A stretch of 64,000 nucleotides of DNA from Planctomycetota bacterium (GCA_016220085.1 JACRIN010000008.1:62001-126000), one strand, 5' to 3'. Positions 1 to 9,391 are shown, numbered from the stretch's first letter. Program-made: numbers and translations. The notes: generated from the letters alone by a model not told the origin.

Positions 1-152
1 TGGTTGCGCGCGAGCGACTCGCCGGAGCCGAAGTCCCGTCGATCCGCGCCAGGCGCGGTTGCTCGCGCGGCTCGGCGCGCCATTTGAATCTGTCCCAGCA
101 GCGTGAGCGGCTCGATTCGCTCGTGCCCCGAAGTCCTGCGTACGAGGTCCCC

Positions 153-2234
153 ATGCTCCGCTTGCTGTGCTCGGCGCTCCTGCTCGCCGATCGATCCGCG
201 CCCCAAGTCGCGATTCACTTCCCGCCCGATGGCTCCGTGACGGACGCGTCGACGATCACCGTCACGGGCGCGGCCCATGACGAGCATGGCGTCGTCGCCG
301 TGACCGTGGACGGGGTCGCCGCCAGCTCGAACGACGGTTTCGCGACGTGGCGCGCGAACGTGCCGGTGACCCAAGGCGTCCATGAGTACCGCATCGGTGC
401 GACGGATTCGCTCGGCAACACCGATCCGGACGCCGCGCGAGTCCGCGTCGTGAATCGAGGCCCGATCTCGAACATCCCGGGACCCGGCGTGCTCGACGCC
501 GACGGCGGAACCCTCTATTGCTTGGATGCCGACTGGTGGGGCGTGCTCGGCTTCGATCTCACCACGGGAAATCGGTGGGAGGTTTCGACGACGACGACCG
601 GCAGCGGACCGCTTCCGACGAACCTCGGTGCGATCGGTCGGCTCGAGACCACCGGCGAGCTCGTGTTCTGCGAATACGATGGGGGCCTGATCCTGCGCGT
701 GCATCCCGGCACCGGGGCGCGCACCGTGGTCTCGAGCTACGCGGTCGGAACCGGACCCCCGATCTATTGGAAAGAGTCGCTCGTCCACGACCCGAGCGGG
801 GACCGACTGCTTACCGGCGGTTCCTTCGGCTTCTATGGCAGCGGCGTCGGGGCGGTCGACCTGGCGACGGGGAATCGCTCGATTCTGTCGGGCGCGAGCG
901 TTGGAAAGGGCCCCGGGCTCGGGTCCGAGTTGCACCTCGATCTCGACGAGCTGCACGGTCGCGTCGTGGTGACCGACTACCAACACTCGGCGATCCTCGG
1001 GGTCGACCTCGCGAGCGGCGATCGGACGATGATCGCGAGTTGGACGGTCGGTTCCGGCGCGCGAATCGCTGGGCCGAGAGGTCTGTCCGTTGCGGCTTCG
1101 GGCGAGCGCGCATGGGTCGTCGACGATTGGTTCCAGGGCTTGATGGAGGTCGACCTCGCGAGCGGCGTACGCACGTGGATCTCACGCAACGGCGACGGAC
1201 GCGGCCCGTGGCTGTCCAAGTGGATGGACGTATCGGTCGACGAAGCCCGCGGGCTCGCCTACGTGCTCGACTACCGCGGTGCGTTCGCCATCGATCTCCT
1301 GACCGGTGCTCGCACTTTGGTCAACGACTGCGGTCGCGGCGACGGGCGGACACTCGAGAAGCCGATGGAGCTCGTGCTCGATCGCGAACGGAGCCGCGTC
1401 ATCACTCGGAGCGTGGCCTTCCCATACAGTGCGACGGTACAGGGCCTGTTCGAGATCGACCTGCGCAGCGGTGATCGTCGCTCGATCTCCGATGTCGGCC
1501 AGTGGCCGCACCCTGAGCCGCTGCAGCTGGACTTCGATGCGCAACGACGCGCGCTCGTGATGGTCGGTGGCTTGTGGAGCGATGCGGAGCTCGTGCGCGT
1601 CGACGCGGATTCGGGCGAGATGGCCGATCTCGGCTTCGCCGTCCTGTCGCCGCCGTCGGAATTGGTCTGGATCCCGCCTGGTCGAGCGCTGCTGGGCTAC
1701 CCCTCGTGGGTCGATTCCTTCGACCTGCTCACGGGCAAGCGTTCGGTGCTCACCGGTCCGGGAGTCGGCTCCGGCCCGACGTGGTACTTCACCGCCGGAA
1801 TGGACTTCGATGCCACCGCGAACGAACTGCTGATCGCCTCCAGGAGCCTGGACCGCACGATCTTCGGTGTCGATGCGCAGTCGGGCGATCGCCGCACCGT
1901 CGCCGACGCGTCCCTGGGTGGTGGTCCGCCGACGGGCACGCTCGGACGCATCAGCGTCGATTCCGTCGGTCGCAAGCTCTACGCGCTCGTCACTTCCGAG
2001 CTCTGGAGCATCGACTTGACGAACGGAACTTGGACGCTCGTCACCCGAGGTCGACCTCACTGGCCGTCGAAGTGGAACCCGGGGCAGGATGTCGGAACCG
2101 GTCCGTTCTTAGAGAGCCCTGCGGACATCGTGATTGCGCCGGAGCACGGCGTCGTCTTCGCGTCGTCGCCGATTTCGCGCGGGCTGATGGCGATCGAAGT
2201 CAGCAGCGGCGACCGCGTGATCGTCTCGCGCTGA
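153..2234 (+). CDS. Secreted Ig-like plus beta-propeller repeat protein
   Basis: 693 residues if started at ATG 153, which has a GAGGT Shine-Dalgarno four bases upstream and a short hydrophobic N-terminus (LLCSALLLA) that could be a signal peptide. The frame is also open to the left window edge, and a TTG at 84 is possible, so the true start is uncertain. Residues about 20-105 resemble a bacterial Ig-like domain (VTVDGV, FATWRANVPV, DSLGN). The rest carries eight or more copies of a motif close to VDLASGxRxxxSxxxVGxGP, spaced as expected for beta-propeller blades (for example VDLATGNRSILS, VDLASGDRTMIA, FDLLTGKRSVLT). No catalytic motif is visible. The likely role is as an extracellular or surface-exposed protein, perhaps carbohydrate or protein binding. 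The repeats are seen directly; the role is inferred. Confidence 0.7.
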   Translation: MLRLLCSALLLADRSAPQVAIHFPPDGSVTDASTITVTGAAHDEHGVVAVTVDGVAASSNDGFATWRANVPVTQGVHEYRIGATDSLGNTDPDAARVRVVNRGPISNIPGPGVLDADGGTLYCLDADWWGVLGFDLTTGNRWEVSTTTTGSGPLPTNLGAIGRLETTGELVFCEYDGGLILRVHPGTGARTVVSSYAVGTGPPIYWKESLVHDPSGDRLLTGGSFGFYGSGVGAVDLATGNRSILSGASVGKGPGLGSELHLDLDELHGRVVVTDYQHSAILGVDLASGDRTMIASWTVGSGARIAGPRGLSVAASGERAWVVDDWFQGLMEVDLASGVRTWISRNGDGRGPWLSKWMDVSVDEARGLAYVLDYRGAFAIDLLTGARTLVNDCGRGDGRTLEKPMELVLDRERSRVITRSVAFPYSATVQGLFEIDLRSGDRRSISDVGQWPHPEPLQLDFDAQRRALVMVGGLWSDAELVRVDADSGEMADLGFAVLSPPSELVWIPPGRALLGYPSWVDSFDLLTGKRSVLTGPGVGSGPTWYFTAGMDFDATANELLIASRSLDRTIFGVDAQSGDRRTVADASLGGGPPTGTLGRISVDSVGRKLYALVTSELWSIDLTNGTWTLVTRGRPHWPSKWNPGQDVGTGPFLESPADIVIAPEHGVVFASSPISRGLMAIEVSSGDRVIVSR

Positions 2235-2236
2235 GT

Positions 2237-2355
2237 GTGTATGAAGAAACCGATCCCACCGTCCACGGAGCCCTCTGTTCGGCATTCGCTCGCGGTCTCG
2301 AACATCGAAACATTGGCTCACGTGGCGCGAGGACGCGATTGGTTCGCGCTCTCTG
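2237..2355 (+). repeat. Dispersed 119-nt post-stop element, copy A
   Basis: This segment begins 2 nt after the TGA of the upstream gene. By hand alignment without gaps it matches 47911-48029 (minus strand) at about 104 of 119 positions, and 13 of the 15 differences are transitions. Both copies follow a stop codon at the same distance and lie in the sense direction of the preceding gene. A complementary pair, CTCGCG and CGCGAG, enclosing about 35 nt is conserved in both copies, so an RNA structure is possible. An ATG within it (2241) opens a 41-codon frame starting MKKPIPPSTEP, with a GTG-started counterpart in copy B. Few differences fall at third positions of that frame, which argues against a small protein. 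Confidence 0.6.
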
Positions 2356-2426
2356 TGCGCTCCTGATCGATCGAGGTCGGGACGCGCATGGCGTCGCGAC
2401 CCCGGTGCGCCTAGCATGCGGGGCGC

Positions 2427-4928
2427 ATGAAGAAGCCGCTCTTCTACACCTTCGCCAACCACATGCACTGGGCGGACATGCAGTGGTTGTGGGGGTACGA
2501 CGTGCTGCCGTCCTCGGTGCGCGACATGCTGCGGCTCTGCGAGGCGGTCGGCGCGAAGGGCAACGTCAACTTCGACGTGATCGGCTACGAGAAGCTCGCG
2601 GTCGAGACGCCCGACGCGTTCGCCGAGCTGCGCGCGGCCGTCCAAGCGGGCAAGGTCGAGATCGTCGGCGCGAGCTACGGCCAACCGTACGGGCTCTTCC
2701 ACGGCGGCGAATCGAACGTGCGCCAGCACGTCTTCGGCGTGCAGGCGGTGCACCGGCTCTTCGGCGTCCGTCCGCGCGTCTTCTGGGAGGAAGAGTTCGA
2801 CTTCTTCCCGCAATTGCCGCAGATCCTGAAGAGCTGCGGCTATTCCGGCGCGTCTCTCTTCTTCCAATGGACGTGGCACACGCCGACGGTGCCCGAGGAG
2901 GCGCTCGCGCTGGTGATGTGGGAAGGCCTCGACGGCTCGCGCCTGCCGACGCTGCCGAAGAACGAGCTCTGCCTGCACCAATGGCCGGAGGACTTCGAAG
3001 GCAGGCTCGATTCGAAGCTGATCCACTCGCTCGAGCGCGCGGCGTTGGTGCAGTGGGTCGAGCTGCTCCCTTCGCCCGATTGGATGTGCAAGAGCGCGGT
3101 GCTCTTGCCGAAGCTCAAGGAGCTCTTCGCCGACCCGCGCTTCGAGATCCGTCCGGTGACCGCCGGCGAGCTGATCGCCGAGCTCGCGAAGTCGCCCGCG
3201 CCGGTGCGACGCTACGGGATGGACGACGTTTTCCACGGCGTGTCGCTCGGCAAGAACGGCGACAACATGCCGCGCTGGAGTCGCGCGTGCGAAGAGCAAG
3301 TGCTCGCCGCCGAGTCGATCTCCGCGCTCGCCGGGATGTTCGGACGGCCGTACGCTTCGTGGGACGTCTACCCGACGTGGGAGCTCGAGGAAGCGTGGCG
3401 CGAGCTGCTCTCCGCGCAACACCACGACAACCACGAGTGCGAAGGGCTCTGCGGATTCGTCGGCTTGCGCAGCTTCGAGCGCTCGCTCGGACTCGCCAGC
3501 GAAGTCTTCGCGCGCACGCTCGAGCACCTCGCGGATCGCGTGCAGGCGGAAGCGGGTTCGCAGCTCGTCTTCAACACGCTCGGTTGGACCCGCGATGTCG
3601 CGCTCGAGGACGGCGCGATCGCGCGCGCGGTGCCCGCGTTCGGCTACAAGGTCGTCGATCCCGAGGAAGACGAGGAGGATCCGCCCGAGGCGGTCGAGAT
3701 CGAGGAGCGCGAAGGCGCGTTGGTGCTCGCTCGCGGCGACTTCGAGGTCGAGATCGACAAGAAGAGCGGTTTCGTGCGCCAAGTCTGGACGCGCGAGTTC
3801 CAGCAAGGGCTGCTGCATGCGCGGCGGCCGCTCGGCGAGCTCGAAATGCTGCGCGACGGTCGGCCGGAGCGTTTCCGGACCACCAGCATGGCCGAAGGCG
3901 ACGAGAACTACGCCGAGGTCACGTTCCTGCGCGAAGGCCGCTACGGCAGCCGCATGCGCGTCAGCTACCACGTCGCGCCGCTGCACGACGCGCTCGGCAT
4001 CCACTTCGAGTGTGAGAGCCTCGCGAGGCCCGACGCGGGCATGCACTCCGGCTTGCGGACGTCGCTGGCGCCGCAGTTCGGCGACTTCACGCTCGTCCAC
4101 GATCATCCGTACGGCATCAGCGAGATTCGCGCGGACAAGAACCATCTGCGCAAGTACCCGACCGGCGATTGGATGACGTCGAAGCAGTGGTTCGAGGACG
4201 TCAAACGCCCGTTCACCGCGCTCTCCTTCGTCGACCTGCTCGACGACGACGCGCGCGGCGCCGGCATGCTCGTCGTCCATGACGGAGGCCAGGGCTTCTT
4301 CCGCACCGATCACGGCGTCGAGGCGTTGCTCTCGATGTACGACGCGTGGGACGAGGAGTACTTCCACGACGCGTTCAGCGCGGACCTCTGGATCGTTCCG
4401 CACGGCAAGCTGACTCACACCGAGCGCATGCGGCTCGCGCTCGAGCTCACCACCGGTTCGCCGCGCTTCTCCGACGCCGCGATCACGACCGGCGAAGGCG
4501 AGCTGCCGCCGACGTTCGGCGCGCTCCAGGTCGAATGCGATCACGTCCTGCCGACCGCGTTCTATCGCGAGAGCCAGCGCGGCGTCGGCGGCGTGCAACA
4601 CGCGTTCGCAGTCGACGTGCGCGATCCGTACGTGCTGCGGCTCGTCGAGTTCGACGGCCGGCCGGCGACGGTTTCGGTGCTCTTGCCCGGCCCGATCGCG
4701 AAGGCGGCGCGCACGACGATGCTCGGCGAGATCGAGGAGCTCCTCGAGCCCGAGCCCGCCGCCGCGCCGTACGGCCCCGAGGGCGTGCCGTGGACGCGCG
4801 TGCGCTTGACGATGCGGCCGCACGAGATCGCGACGGTGATGTTCGATCTCGAGCTCGGCCGTCAGATCCCGCGCAACCTCGACGGGTACCGCCACGTGTG
4901 GGCGACGTCGCACCGCACGGACCGTTGA
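2427..4928 (+). CDS. GH38 alpha-mannosidase-like glycoside hydrolase
   Basis: 833 residues with no signal peptide, so probably cytoplasmic. The N-terminal half fits the GH38 catalytic fold: a metal-site-like HMHWAD at 12-17, the family pattern VEIVGASYGQPYGLFHGGES at about 77-96, the nucleophile-region segment FWEEEFDFFPQLPQIL at 119-134, and a second His cluster QHHDNHE at 331-337. The C-terminal half (about 380-820) looks like the GH38 beta-sandwich region. Family members remove alpha-mannose from glycans using Zn. The nucleophile Asp of the usual DxFG motif appears to be Glu122 when LPQIL is used as anchor, which is unusual. The stop is 5 nt before the next gene, so the two are likely co-transcribed. 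The family call is strong; the substrate is unknown. Confidence 0.85.
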   Translation: MKKPLFYTFANHMHWADMQWLWGYDVLPSSVRDMLRLCEAVGAKGNVNFDVIGYEKLAVETPDAFAELRAAVQAGKVEIVGASYGQPYGLFHGGESNVRQHVFGVQAVHRLFGVRPRVFWEEEFDFFPQLPQILKSCGYSGASLFFQWTWHTPTVPEEALALVMWEGLDGSRLPTLPKNELCLHQWPEDFEGRLDSKLIHSLERAALVQWVELLPSPDWMCKSAVLLPKLKELFADPRFEIRPVTAGELIAELAKSPAPVRRYGMDDVFHGVSLGKNGDNMPRWSRACEEQVLAAESISALAGMFGRPYASWDVYPTWELEEAWRELLSAQHHDNHECEGLCGFVGLRSFERSLGLASEVFARTLEHLADRVQAEAGSQLVFNTLGWTRDVALEDGAIARAVPAFGYKVVDPEEDEEDPPEAVEIEEREGALVLARGDFEVEIDKKSGFVRQVWTREFQQGLLHARRPLGELEMLRDGRPERFRTTSMAEGDENYAEVTFLREGRYGSRMRVSYHVAPLHDALGIHFECESLARPDAGMHSGLRTSLAPQFGDFTLVHDHPYGISEIRADKNHLRKYPTGDWMTSKQWFEDVKRPFTALSFVDLLDDDARGAGMLVVHDGGQGFFRTDHGVEALLSMYDAWDEEYFHDAFSADLWIVPHGKLTHTERMRLALELTTGSPRFSDAAITTGEGELPPTFGALQVECDHVLPTAFYRESQRGVGGVQHAFAVDVRDPYVLRLVEFDGRPATVSVLLPGPIAKAARTTMLGEIEELLEPEPAAAPYGPEGVPWTRVRLTMRPHEIATVMFDLELGRQIPRNLDGYRHVWATSHRTDR

Positions 4929-4933
4929 GCGCC

Positions 4934-5359
4934 ATGGACGCCGCACGCGAGGCTTCGACGACGCGCGCCGAGCTCGAGACGCGGACGCGGAGCTGGGTCT
5001 CGCTCTGGCACGCGCCGTTCGATCGCGCGCGCTTCGACGAGCTCCACGCCGACGATTTCGAGGACTGCGCGAGCGGCGGGAGGCCCTCGACGAAGCGCGG
5101 CTTCGAGAGCGGGCTCGAGCTCTTCCTCCGCGCGTTCCCCGACGTGCGCACGGAGGTCGACGACCTGGTCGTCGACGTCGAGCGAGCGCGCGTCGCCGTG
5201 CGCTGGACCGCGCGCGGCACCAATCGCGAGCGCTATCTCGGCGTCGGCCCGACCGAGCGCGCGACGCGGATCACCGGCATCGAGATCGTCGAGTTCGCTC
5301 GCGGCCGCGTCGTGCGCCGCTGGGGCGAATGGGACGCGTCGGATCACCTGCGCGGCTGA
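4934..5359 (+). CDS. SnoaL-like / NTF2-fold small protein
   Basis: 141 residues from ATG 4934, five bases after the GH38 gene and in the same direction. The sequence has the layout of the SnoaL-like ester cyclase family within the NTF2 superfamily: an N-terminal helix with FDRARFDELHADDFED, a central FLRAFPDVRTEVDDLVVDVERARVAVRWTARGT stretch read in pieces, and a C-terminal strand IEIVEFARGRVVRRWGEWD. Proteins of this fold bind small hydrophobic or carbonyl substrates, and many have no known reaction. The tight linkage suggests a role connected to the GH38 enzyme, but nothing in the sequence identifies the ligand. Confidence 0.7.
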   Translation: MDAAREASTTRAELETRTRSWVSLWHAPFDRARFDELHADDFEDCASGGRPSTKRGFESGLELFLRAFPDVRTEVDDLVVDVERARVAVRWTARGTNRERYLGVGPTERATRITGIEIVEFARGRVVRRWGEWDASDHLRG

Positions 5360-5366
5360 CGCGGGC

Positions 5367-7007
5367 TCACTCGATCGAGTGCAGCGCCGCGAACGCGTCG
5401 CTGACGCCGCCGACGAAGTCCGGGACGAGCGCGAAGCCGGTGGTCGGGAAGTCGGTGACGTCGGTGTCGCCGGAGAAGACGAGCTTGCCGTCGCTCGGCC
5501 GCACGGCGAGCCCGCGCCCTCGATCGCCCTCGAAACCGCCGCCGACGATCGAGCCGCCGCCGAAGTAGGTCGAGTAGACGAGCGTCGAGCCGACCGAGTC
5601 GTACGAGAGCGCGCAGACGATCGCGTCGATCGCGCCCTGGTACTTCGCTCGATACGCGTTGGCGCTGACCGGGAAGTCGAGCGAGCTCGTGTCGCCGGTG
5701 AACACGATCCTCCCTCGTGCGTCGAGCGCGATGCCCGCTCCGTCGTCGTGGTCGGAGCCGCCGAGATACGTGCAGTACGTCACGTTCGCCAGCGCGGGAT
5801 CGAGCACCGCGACGAACACGTCGGAGCCCTCCGTCCCGCCGGCCGGGCCGTTGTGCGTTCCGTCGAGCGCGTTCGCGGTGACCGGGAACGGCGCGGCGCC
5901 GTTCTCGGGCGAGCGCGTCGCTCCGATCACCAAGACGTCGCCGTTCGGAGCGACGAAGAGCCCCTCGTTCGGCGAGACGGTCTCGTTCTGCGAGCCGCCG
6001 ACGTACGTGCACGAAAGCAGCGCGCCGGTCGGTGAGAGCTTCGCGACGAAGCCGTCGCCCAAGCTGGTCTCGGCGGGTCCCTCGTCGCCGTTGTAGGTGA
6101 CGTCGAACGCGTTGGTCGCCGGGAAGCCGTCCGTGTCCTCGTCGGAGCGCGTGAAGCCCGCGACGTACACCGCGCTCTCGTCGGGCGCGAGCCGCAGCCC
6201 CGACCACGCGGATTCCTGATCGGCGCCGCCTAGATACGTCGCCCACGCGATCTCGCCGGTCGGGTCGAGCTTGGCGACCCACGCGTCCCAATCGCCGTTG
6301 GCGGTCGCGTCGAAGAGCGTGTTGCCGGGCGAGGCCTGCGCTGGGAAGTCCGTCGAGGCGGTCATGCCGCTGAGGTACACCTCGCCGGTCGACGCGACGG
6401 CGAAAGCGGCGCGCGGCGATTCGTCGTCGGTGCCGCCGAGACAGCGCGAGAACTCGCAGACGCCGAGGTTCGGCGTGAACCGAGCGATGAACGCGTCCCA
6501 GCTGTGCGCGGCGCCGGTGTGAGGTTGGCCACCGCCGACCGCGGGGAAGTCGACCGAGCCGGTGAACCCGACGACCCACACGTCGCCGTTGGCGTCGACT
6601 TGAACGCCGTATGCGCGGTCCTCGCCGGCGCCGCCGAGGTACGTCCACGCGAAGATCGAGTGCAGATCCTTCGAGAGGATCGCGACGTACGCGTCGCTCG
6701 CGCCGACGACCGACTTGCGCCAACCCGGGACGCCCGGGTAGACGCTCGCGAAATCCGTCGAGGTCGTGTTGCCGCAGATGACGACGTTCTCGCTGCCCGG
6801 GATCAGGCAGACGCCCTGCGCGCGATCGTTGCCGACGCCGCCGGTCTTGCCGCCGAAGTACGTGCACGCCGTGTTCATCGGCGAGTTCGAGCCGCCGCCC
6901 GAGCCGCCACCGGTGCCGCCACCCGTGCCATCGGAGCTCGAGCTCCCGCCGCACGCCGCGACCACGACCGCGACCAGCACGCACGCCGAATACTTCCGTC
7001 TCGTCAT
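5367..7007 (-). CDS. SBBP-repeat beta-propeller lipoprotein
   Basis: 546 residues. The start at 7007 is fixed by an AAAGGTGG ribosome binding site just upstream on the minus strand and by a lipoprotein signal MTRRKYSACVLVAVVVAACG, with the lipid-accepting Cys followed by a Ser/Gly linker. The mature part is built from repeats of the SBBP type, with recurring YLGG, DAYVA, GVQVDANGDVWVVGFT and DFPA elements. I count about eight such units. Proteins of this family are secreted or surface anchored, and most have no known enzymatic role. It converges with the SnoaL-like gene (7 nt between stops). The longer frame back to 7394 has no convincing N-terminus and was not used. Confidence 0.8.
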   Translation of the reverse strand: MTRRKYSACVLVAVVVAACGGSSSSDGTGGGTGGGSGGGSNSPMNTACTYFGGKTGGVGNDRAQGVCLIPGSENVVICGNTTSTDFASVYPGVPGWRKSVVGASDAYVAILSKDLHSIFAWTYLGGAGEDRAYGVQVDANGDVWVVGFTGSVDFPAVGGGQPHTGAAHSWDAFIARFTPNLGVCEFSRCLGGTDDESPRAAFAVASTGEVYLSGMTASTDFPAQASPGNTLFDATANGDWDAWVAKLDPTGEIAWATYLGGADQESAWSGLRLAPDESAVYVAGFTRSDEDTDGFPATNAFDVTYNGDEGPAETSLGDGFVAKLSPTGALLSCTYVGGSQNETVSPNEGLFVAPNGDVLVIGATRSPENGAAPFPVTANALDGTHNGPAGGTEGSDVFVAVLDPALANVTYCTYLGGSDHDDGAGIALDARGRIVFTGDTSSLDFPVSANAYRAKYQGAIDAIVCALSYDSVGSTLVYSTYFGGGSIVGGGFEGDRGRGLAVRPSDGKLVFSGDTDVTDFPTTGFALVPDFVGGVSDAFAALHSIE

Positions 7008-7473
7008 CTCGAAACCACCTTTGAGGTTGCCGCTAACAGTCTCGGAGCTTCCCGCGCGCCGAGCACCCATCGTTCTGTTCAGGTGCCGCGATTCGGCGAC
7101 CTTCGAGCCCGCGGCGCCCGTCGCCGCGGTTCGGCCGTCGCCGAGCTCGCGGCGGCGAGTCCGCGGAGCGGTTCCGCGCAGCCACGTGGCGAAGCGCTCG
7201 ATGAAACCGCCGGTCCTCGAACCTCGCCCGTCCTTGCACGCCTGCCGTCGTGGGGACGACCGTGCATGCGGCACCTCAACCCGCGTGCCCGGGCGTCTGT
7301 GCGTCCTTTGGTTGGGCGGACCGCGCTCGGACCTTGAGCGACCGGGAAGATTCAAGGCACACTCTGCGTCCCTTCCGCCCCCTTCCCGGCGCACCGCTCG
7401 CGCCCGTCTGCATCCCGCGCGCGCAATCCCGGTGCGCGCCTAGTCGGGCCCCGCCGGCCCCAGCCCATCTGCC
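7008..7473. other. Divergent intergenic region (466 bp), no gene seen
   Basis: This stretch separates the minus-strand SBBP lipoprotein from the plus-strand MoxR gene and should carry promoters for both. The overlapping open frames here lack start signals and protein-like composition. A CTAGTC hexamer at about 7440 lies some 30 nt before the MoxR start and could be part of a -10 element, but there is no clear -35 partner. No repeat or strong hairpin was recognised. Confidence 0.5.
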
Positions 7474-8496
7474 ATGCTCCAAGCCCACGCTCCGCTCTCG
7501 CACGAGGACTTCCAGAAGACCGAGGCGTTCATCCAGGCCGTGCGCGCGCGCGTCGGCACGGTGGTGGTCGGCCAGGACGTCGTGGTCGAGCGACTGTTGA
7601 TCTCGCTCTTCACCGGCGGCCACCTCCTGCTCCAGGGCGTGCCGGGGCTCGCGAAGACGCTGCTGGTCAGCGTGCTCTCGAAATCGATCGACCTCGATTT
7701 CGCGCGGGTGCAATTCACGATCGACTTGCTGCCGTCGGACATCATCGGCGCGGAGATCCTCGATCAGCGCACCAACGAGTTCCGCGTCCGCAAGGGACCG
7801 ATCTTCACCAACCTCTTGCTCGCCGACGAGATCAACCGCGCGGCGCCGAAGGTGCAGAGCGCGTTGCTCGAGGCGATGCAGGAGCGCAAGGTCACGATCG
7901 GCAGCACGACGTTCCGCCTGCCCGCGCCGTTCCTCGTGATCGCGACGCAGAACCCGATCGAGCAGGCGGGCACGTTCGAGCTCCCCGAAGCGCAGCTCGA
8001 CCGCTTCATGCTCGTCCACCGCCTCGACTACCCCGGGCGCGACGAGGAGCGCGAGATCTTGGTCCGCAATGCCGCGCTCGGGATCCAGCGCCAGGACAAG
8101 GGCGCGCTGGTGCAGACCGAGTTCGACGTGCTGAACCAAGAGCCCGTGGGCTCGAGCGTCGAGCTCGTCGCCGCGATGGAGGCCGTGCACCGCGTCCACG
8201 TCAGCGAAACCTTCGTCGAGCACGTCGTCGACCTGGTCGCGCGCTCGCGCAAGCATCCGGCGGTCGCGCTCGGCTGCTCGCCGCGCGCCGGGATCTCGTT
8301 GGTCAAGGCGTCGCGCGCTCGCGCGCTGATGCACGGCCGCGCGTACGCGATCCCCGAAGACCTCTTCGCGCTCGCCGAGGACGTGATGCTGCACCGCATG
8401 CGCCTGCGCTACGAATCGATCGCCGAGGGCATCACCGGGCGCGACGTGCTCGCCGACCTCCTGCGCGACTTCGGCGGCGGCGCGAGCCGAGGCTGA
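7474..8496 (+). CDS. MoxR-family AAA+ ATPase
   Basis: 340 residues, the usual MoxR length. Walker A is GVPGLAKT at 55-62, Walker B is LLLADE at 114-119 followed by INRAAPKVQSALLEAMQE in its usual place, and a sensor-1-like IATQNP follows. The C-terminal lid region contains the GCSPRAG segment typical of the family. MoxR ATPases act as chaperones that mature or activate VWA-domain partners. That fits the following genes: DUF58 starts 4 nt later and two VWA proteins follow. It is the first gene of the cluster. The client complex itself is unknown. Confidence 0.93.
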   Translation: MLQAHAPLSHEDFQKTEAFIQAVRARVGTVVVGQDVVVERLLISLFTGGHLLLQGVPGLAKTLLVSVLSKSIDLDFARVQFTIDLLPSDIIGAEILDQRTNEFRVRKGPIFTNLLLADEINRAAPKVQSALLEAMQERKVTIGSTTFRLPAPFLVIATQNPIEQAGTFELPEAQLDRFMLVHRLDYPGRDEEREILVRNAALGIQRQDKGALVQTEFDVLNQEPVGSSVELVAAMEAVHRVHVSETFVEHVVDLVARSRKHPAVALGCSPRAGISLVKASRARALMHGRAYAIPEDLFALAEDVMLHRMRLRYESIAEGITGRDVLADLLRDFGGGASRG

Positions 8497-8500
8497 GCCG

Positions 8501-9391
8501 ATGGGCCTGTTCAGCGGTCGCGAACGCAGCGGCGAAGGCTGGATCGACGAGCTCACGACGCTCGACGCGCGGCGCTTCGCGATCGCGGTGCGCAAGCTCG
8601 CCGACGGGCTCGCGTACGGCATCGATCGCTCGCCGTTCGTCGGCTCGGGATTGGAGTTCGCGCAGGCGCGGCCCTACCAAGAGGGCGATTCGATCCGGTC
8701 GATCGACTGGCGCGTCACCGCGCGCACCGGCAAGCACTTCGTGCGCGAGTACGAGACGCCGAAGAGCATGCCGTGCTACCTGTTGCTCGACACGTCGGCG
8801 TCGATGACGGTGTCGTCGGGCGCGAAGAGCAAGTACGAGCTCGCGCTGCACGTCGCCGGCGGCATCGCGTTCGCCGCGCTCGATCGCGTCAGCCCCGTCG
8901 GCGTCATCGGCGTCGGCGAGCGCGCGCTGCGGATCGTGCCGAGCCCCTCGCGCGACCGCGTGATGCAGTGGCTGCTCGAGCTGCGGCGCTATCGCTTCGA
9001 CGAGCGCACGACGCTCGCCGCGCGCATCGCCGAGCTGACGCCGAGCCTCGGGCAGCGTTCGATGGTGTTCGTGCTCTCCGACTTGCACGAACCCGCCGCC
9101 GTCGGCGCGATCAAGCGGCTCGGCCAGCTCCACGACTGCGTCGTCCTGCGGCTCGTCGACCCCGCGGAGCGTTCGTTCTTCGGCGCGGGCCTGTTCCGCG
9201 CGCGCGAGGCCGAAACCGGCCGCGAGTTCGTCACGCACGGCCGCGCGCGCTGGAGCGATCCGGAGGCGCTCTCCGAGGAGCTCGAGAGCGCCGGCGTCGA
9301 CGAGCTCCTGATCCGCACCGACCAACCGTTCGAGTCGCGCTTGCGCGAGCTCCTGCGCAACCGCGAATGGTTCGGGAAGGGGACGCGTTGA
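8501..9391 (+). CDS. DUF58 domain protein (degenerate VWA)
   Basis: 296 residues. It shows the DUF58 signature around residues 48-75, GSGLEFAQARPYQEGDSIRSIDW read in pieces, followed by a VWA-like strand CYLLLDTSASM at about 92-102 that keeps a DxSxS-type metal site. There is no transmembrane segment. DUF58 proteins almost always sit directly after MoxR and are thought to link the ATPase to membrane VWA proteins. The stop codon shares one base with the start of the next gene (TGATG), which implies translational coupling. Confidence 0.9.
   Translation: MGLFSGRERSGEGWIDELTTLDARRFAIAVRKLADGLAYGIDRSPFVGSGLEFAQARPYQEGDSIRSIDWRVTARTGKHFVREYETPKSMPCYLLLDTSASMTVSSGAKSKYELALHVAGGIAFAALDRVSPVGVIGVGERALRIVPSPSRDRVMQWLLELRRYRFDERTTLAARIAELTPSLGQRSMVFVLSDLHEPAAVGAIKRLGQLHDCVVLRLVDPAERSFFGAGLFRAREAETGREFVTHGRARWSDPEALSEELESAGVDELLIRTDQPFESRLRELLRNREWFGKGTR

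Noticed and set aside
2109-4946. 945-codon open frame on the minus strand opposite the GH38 gene
   Set aside because: It is a shadow frame caused by high GC. The plus-strand GH38 protein has clear family motifs, while this one is Arg/Glu/His-rich with no recognisable domain.
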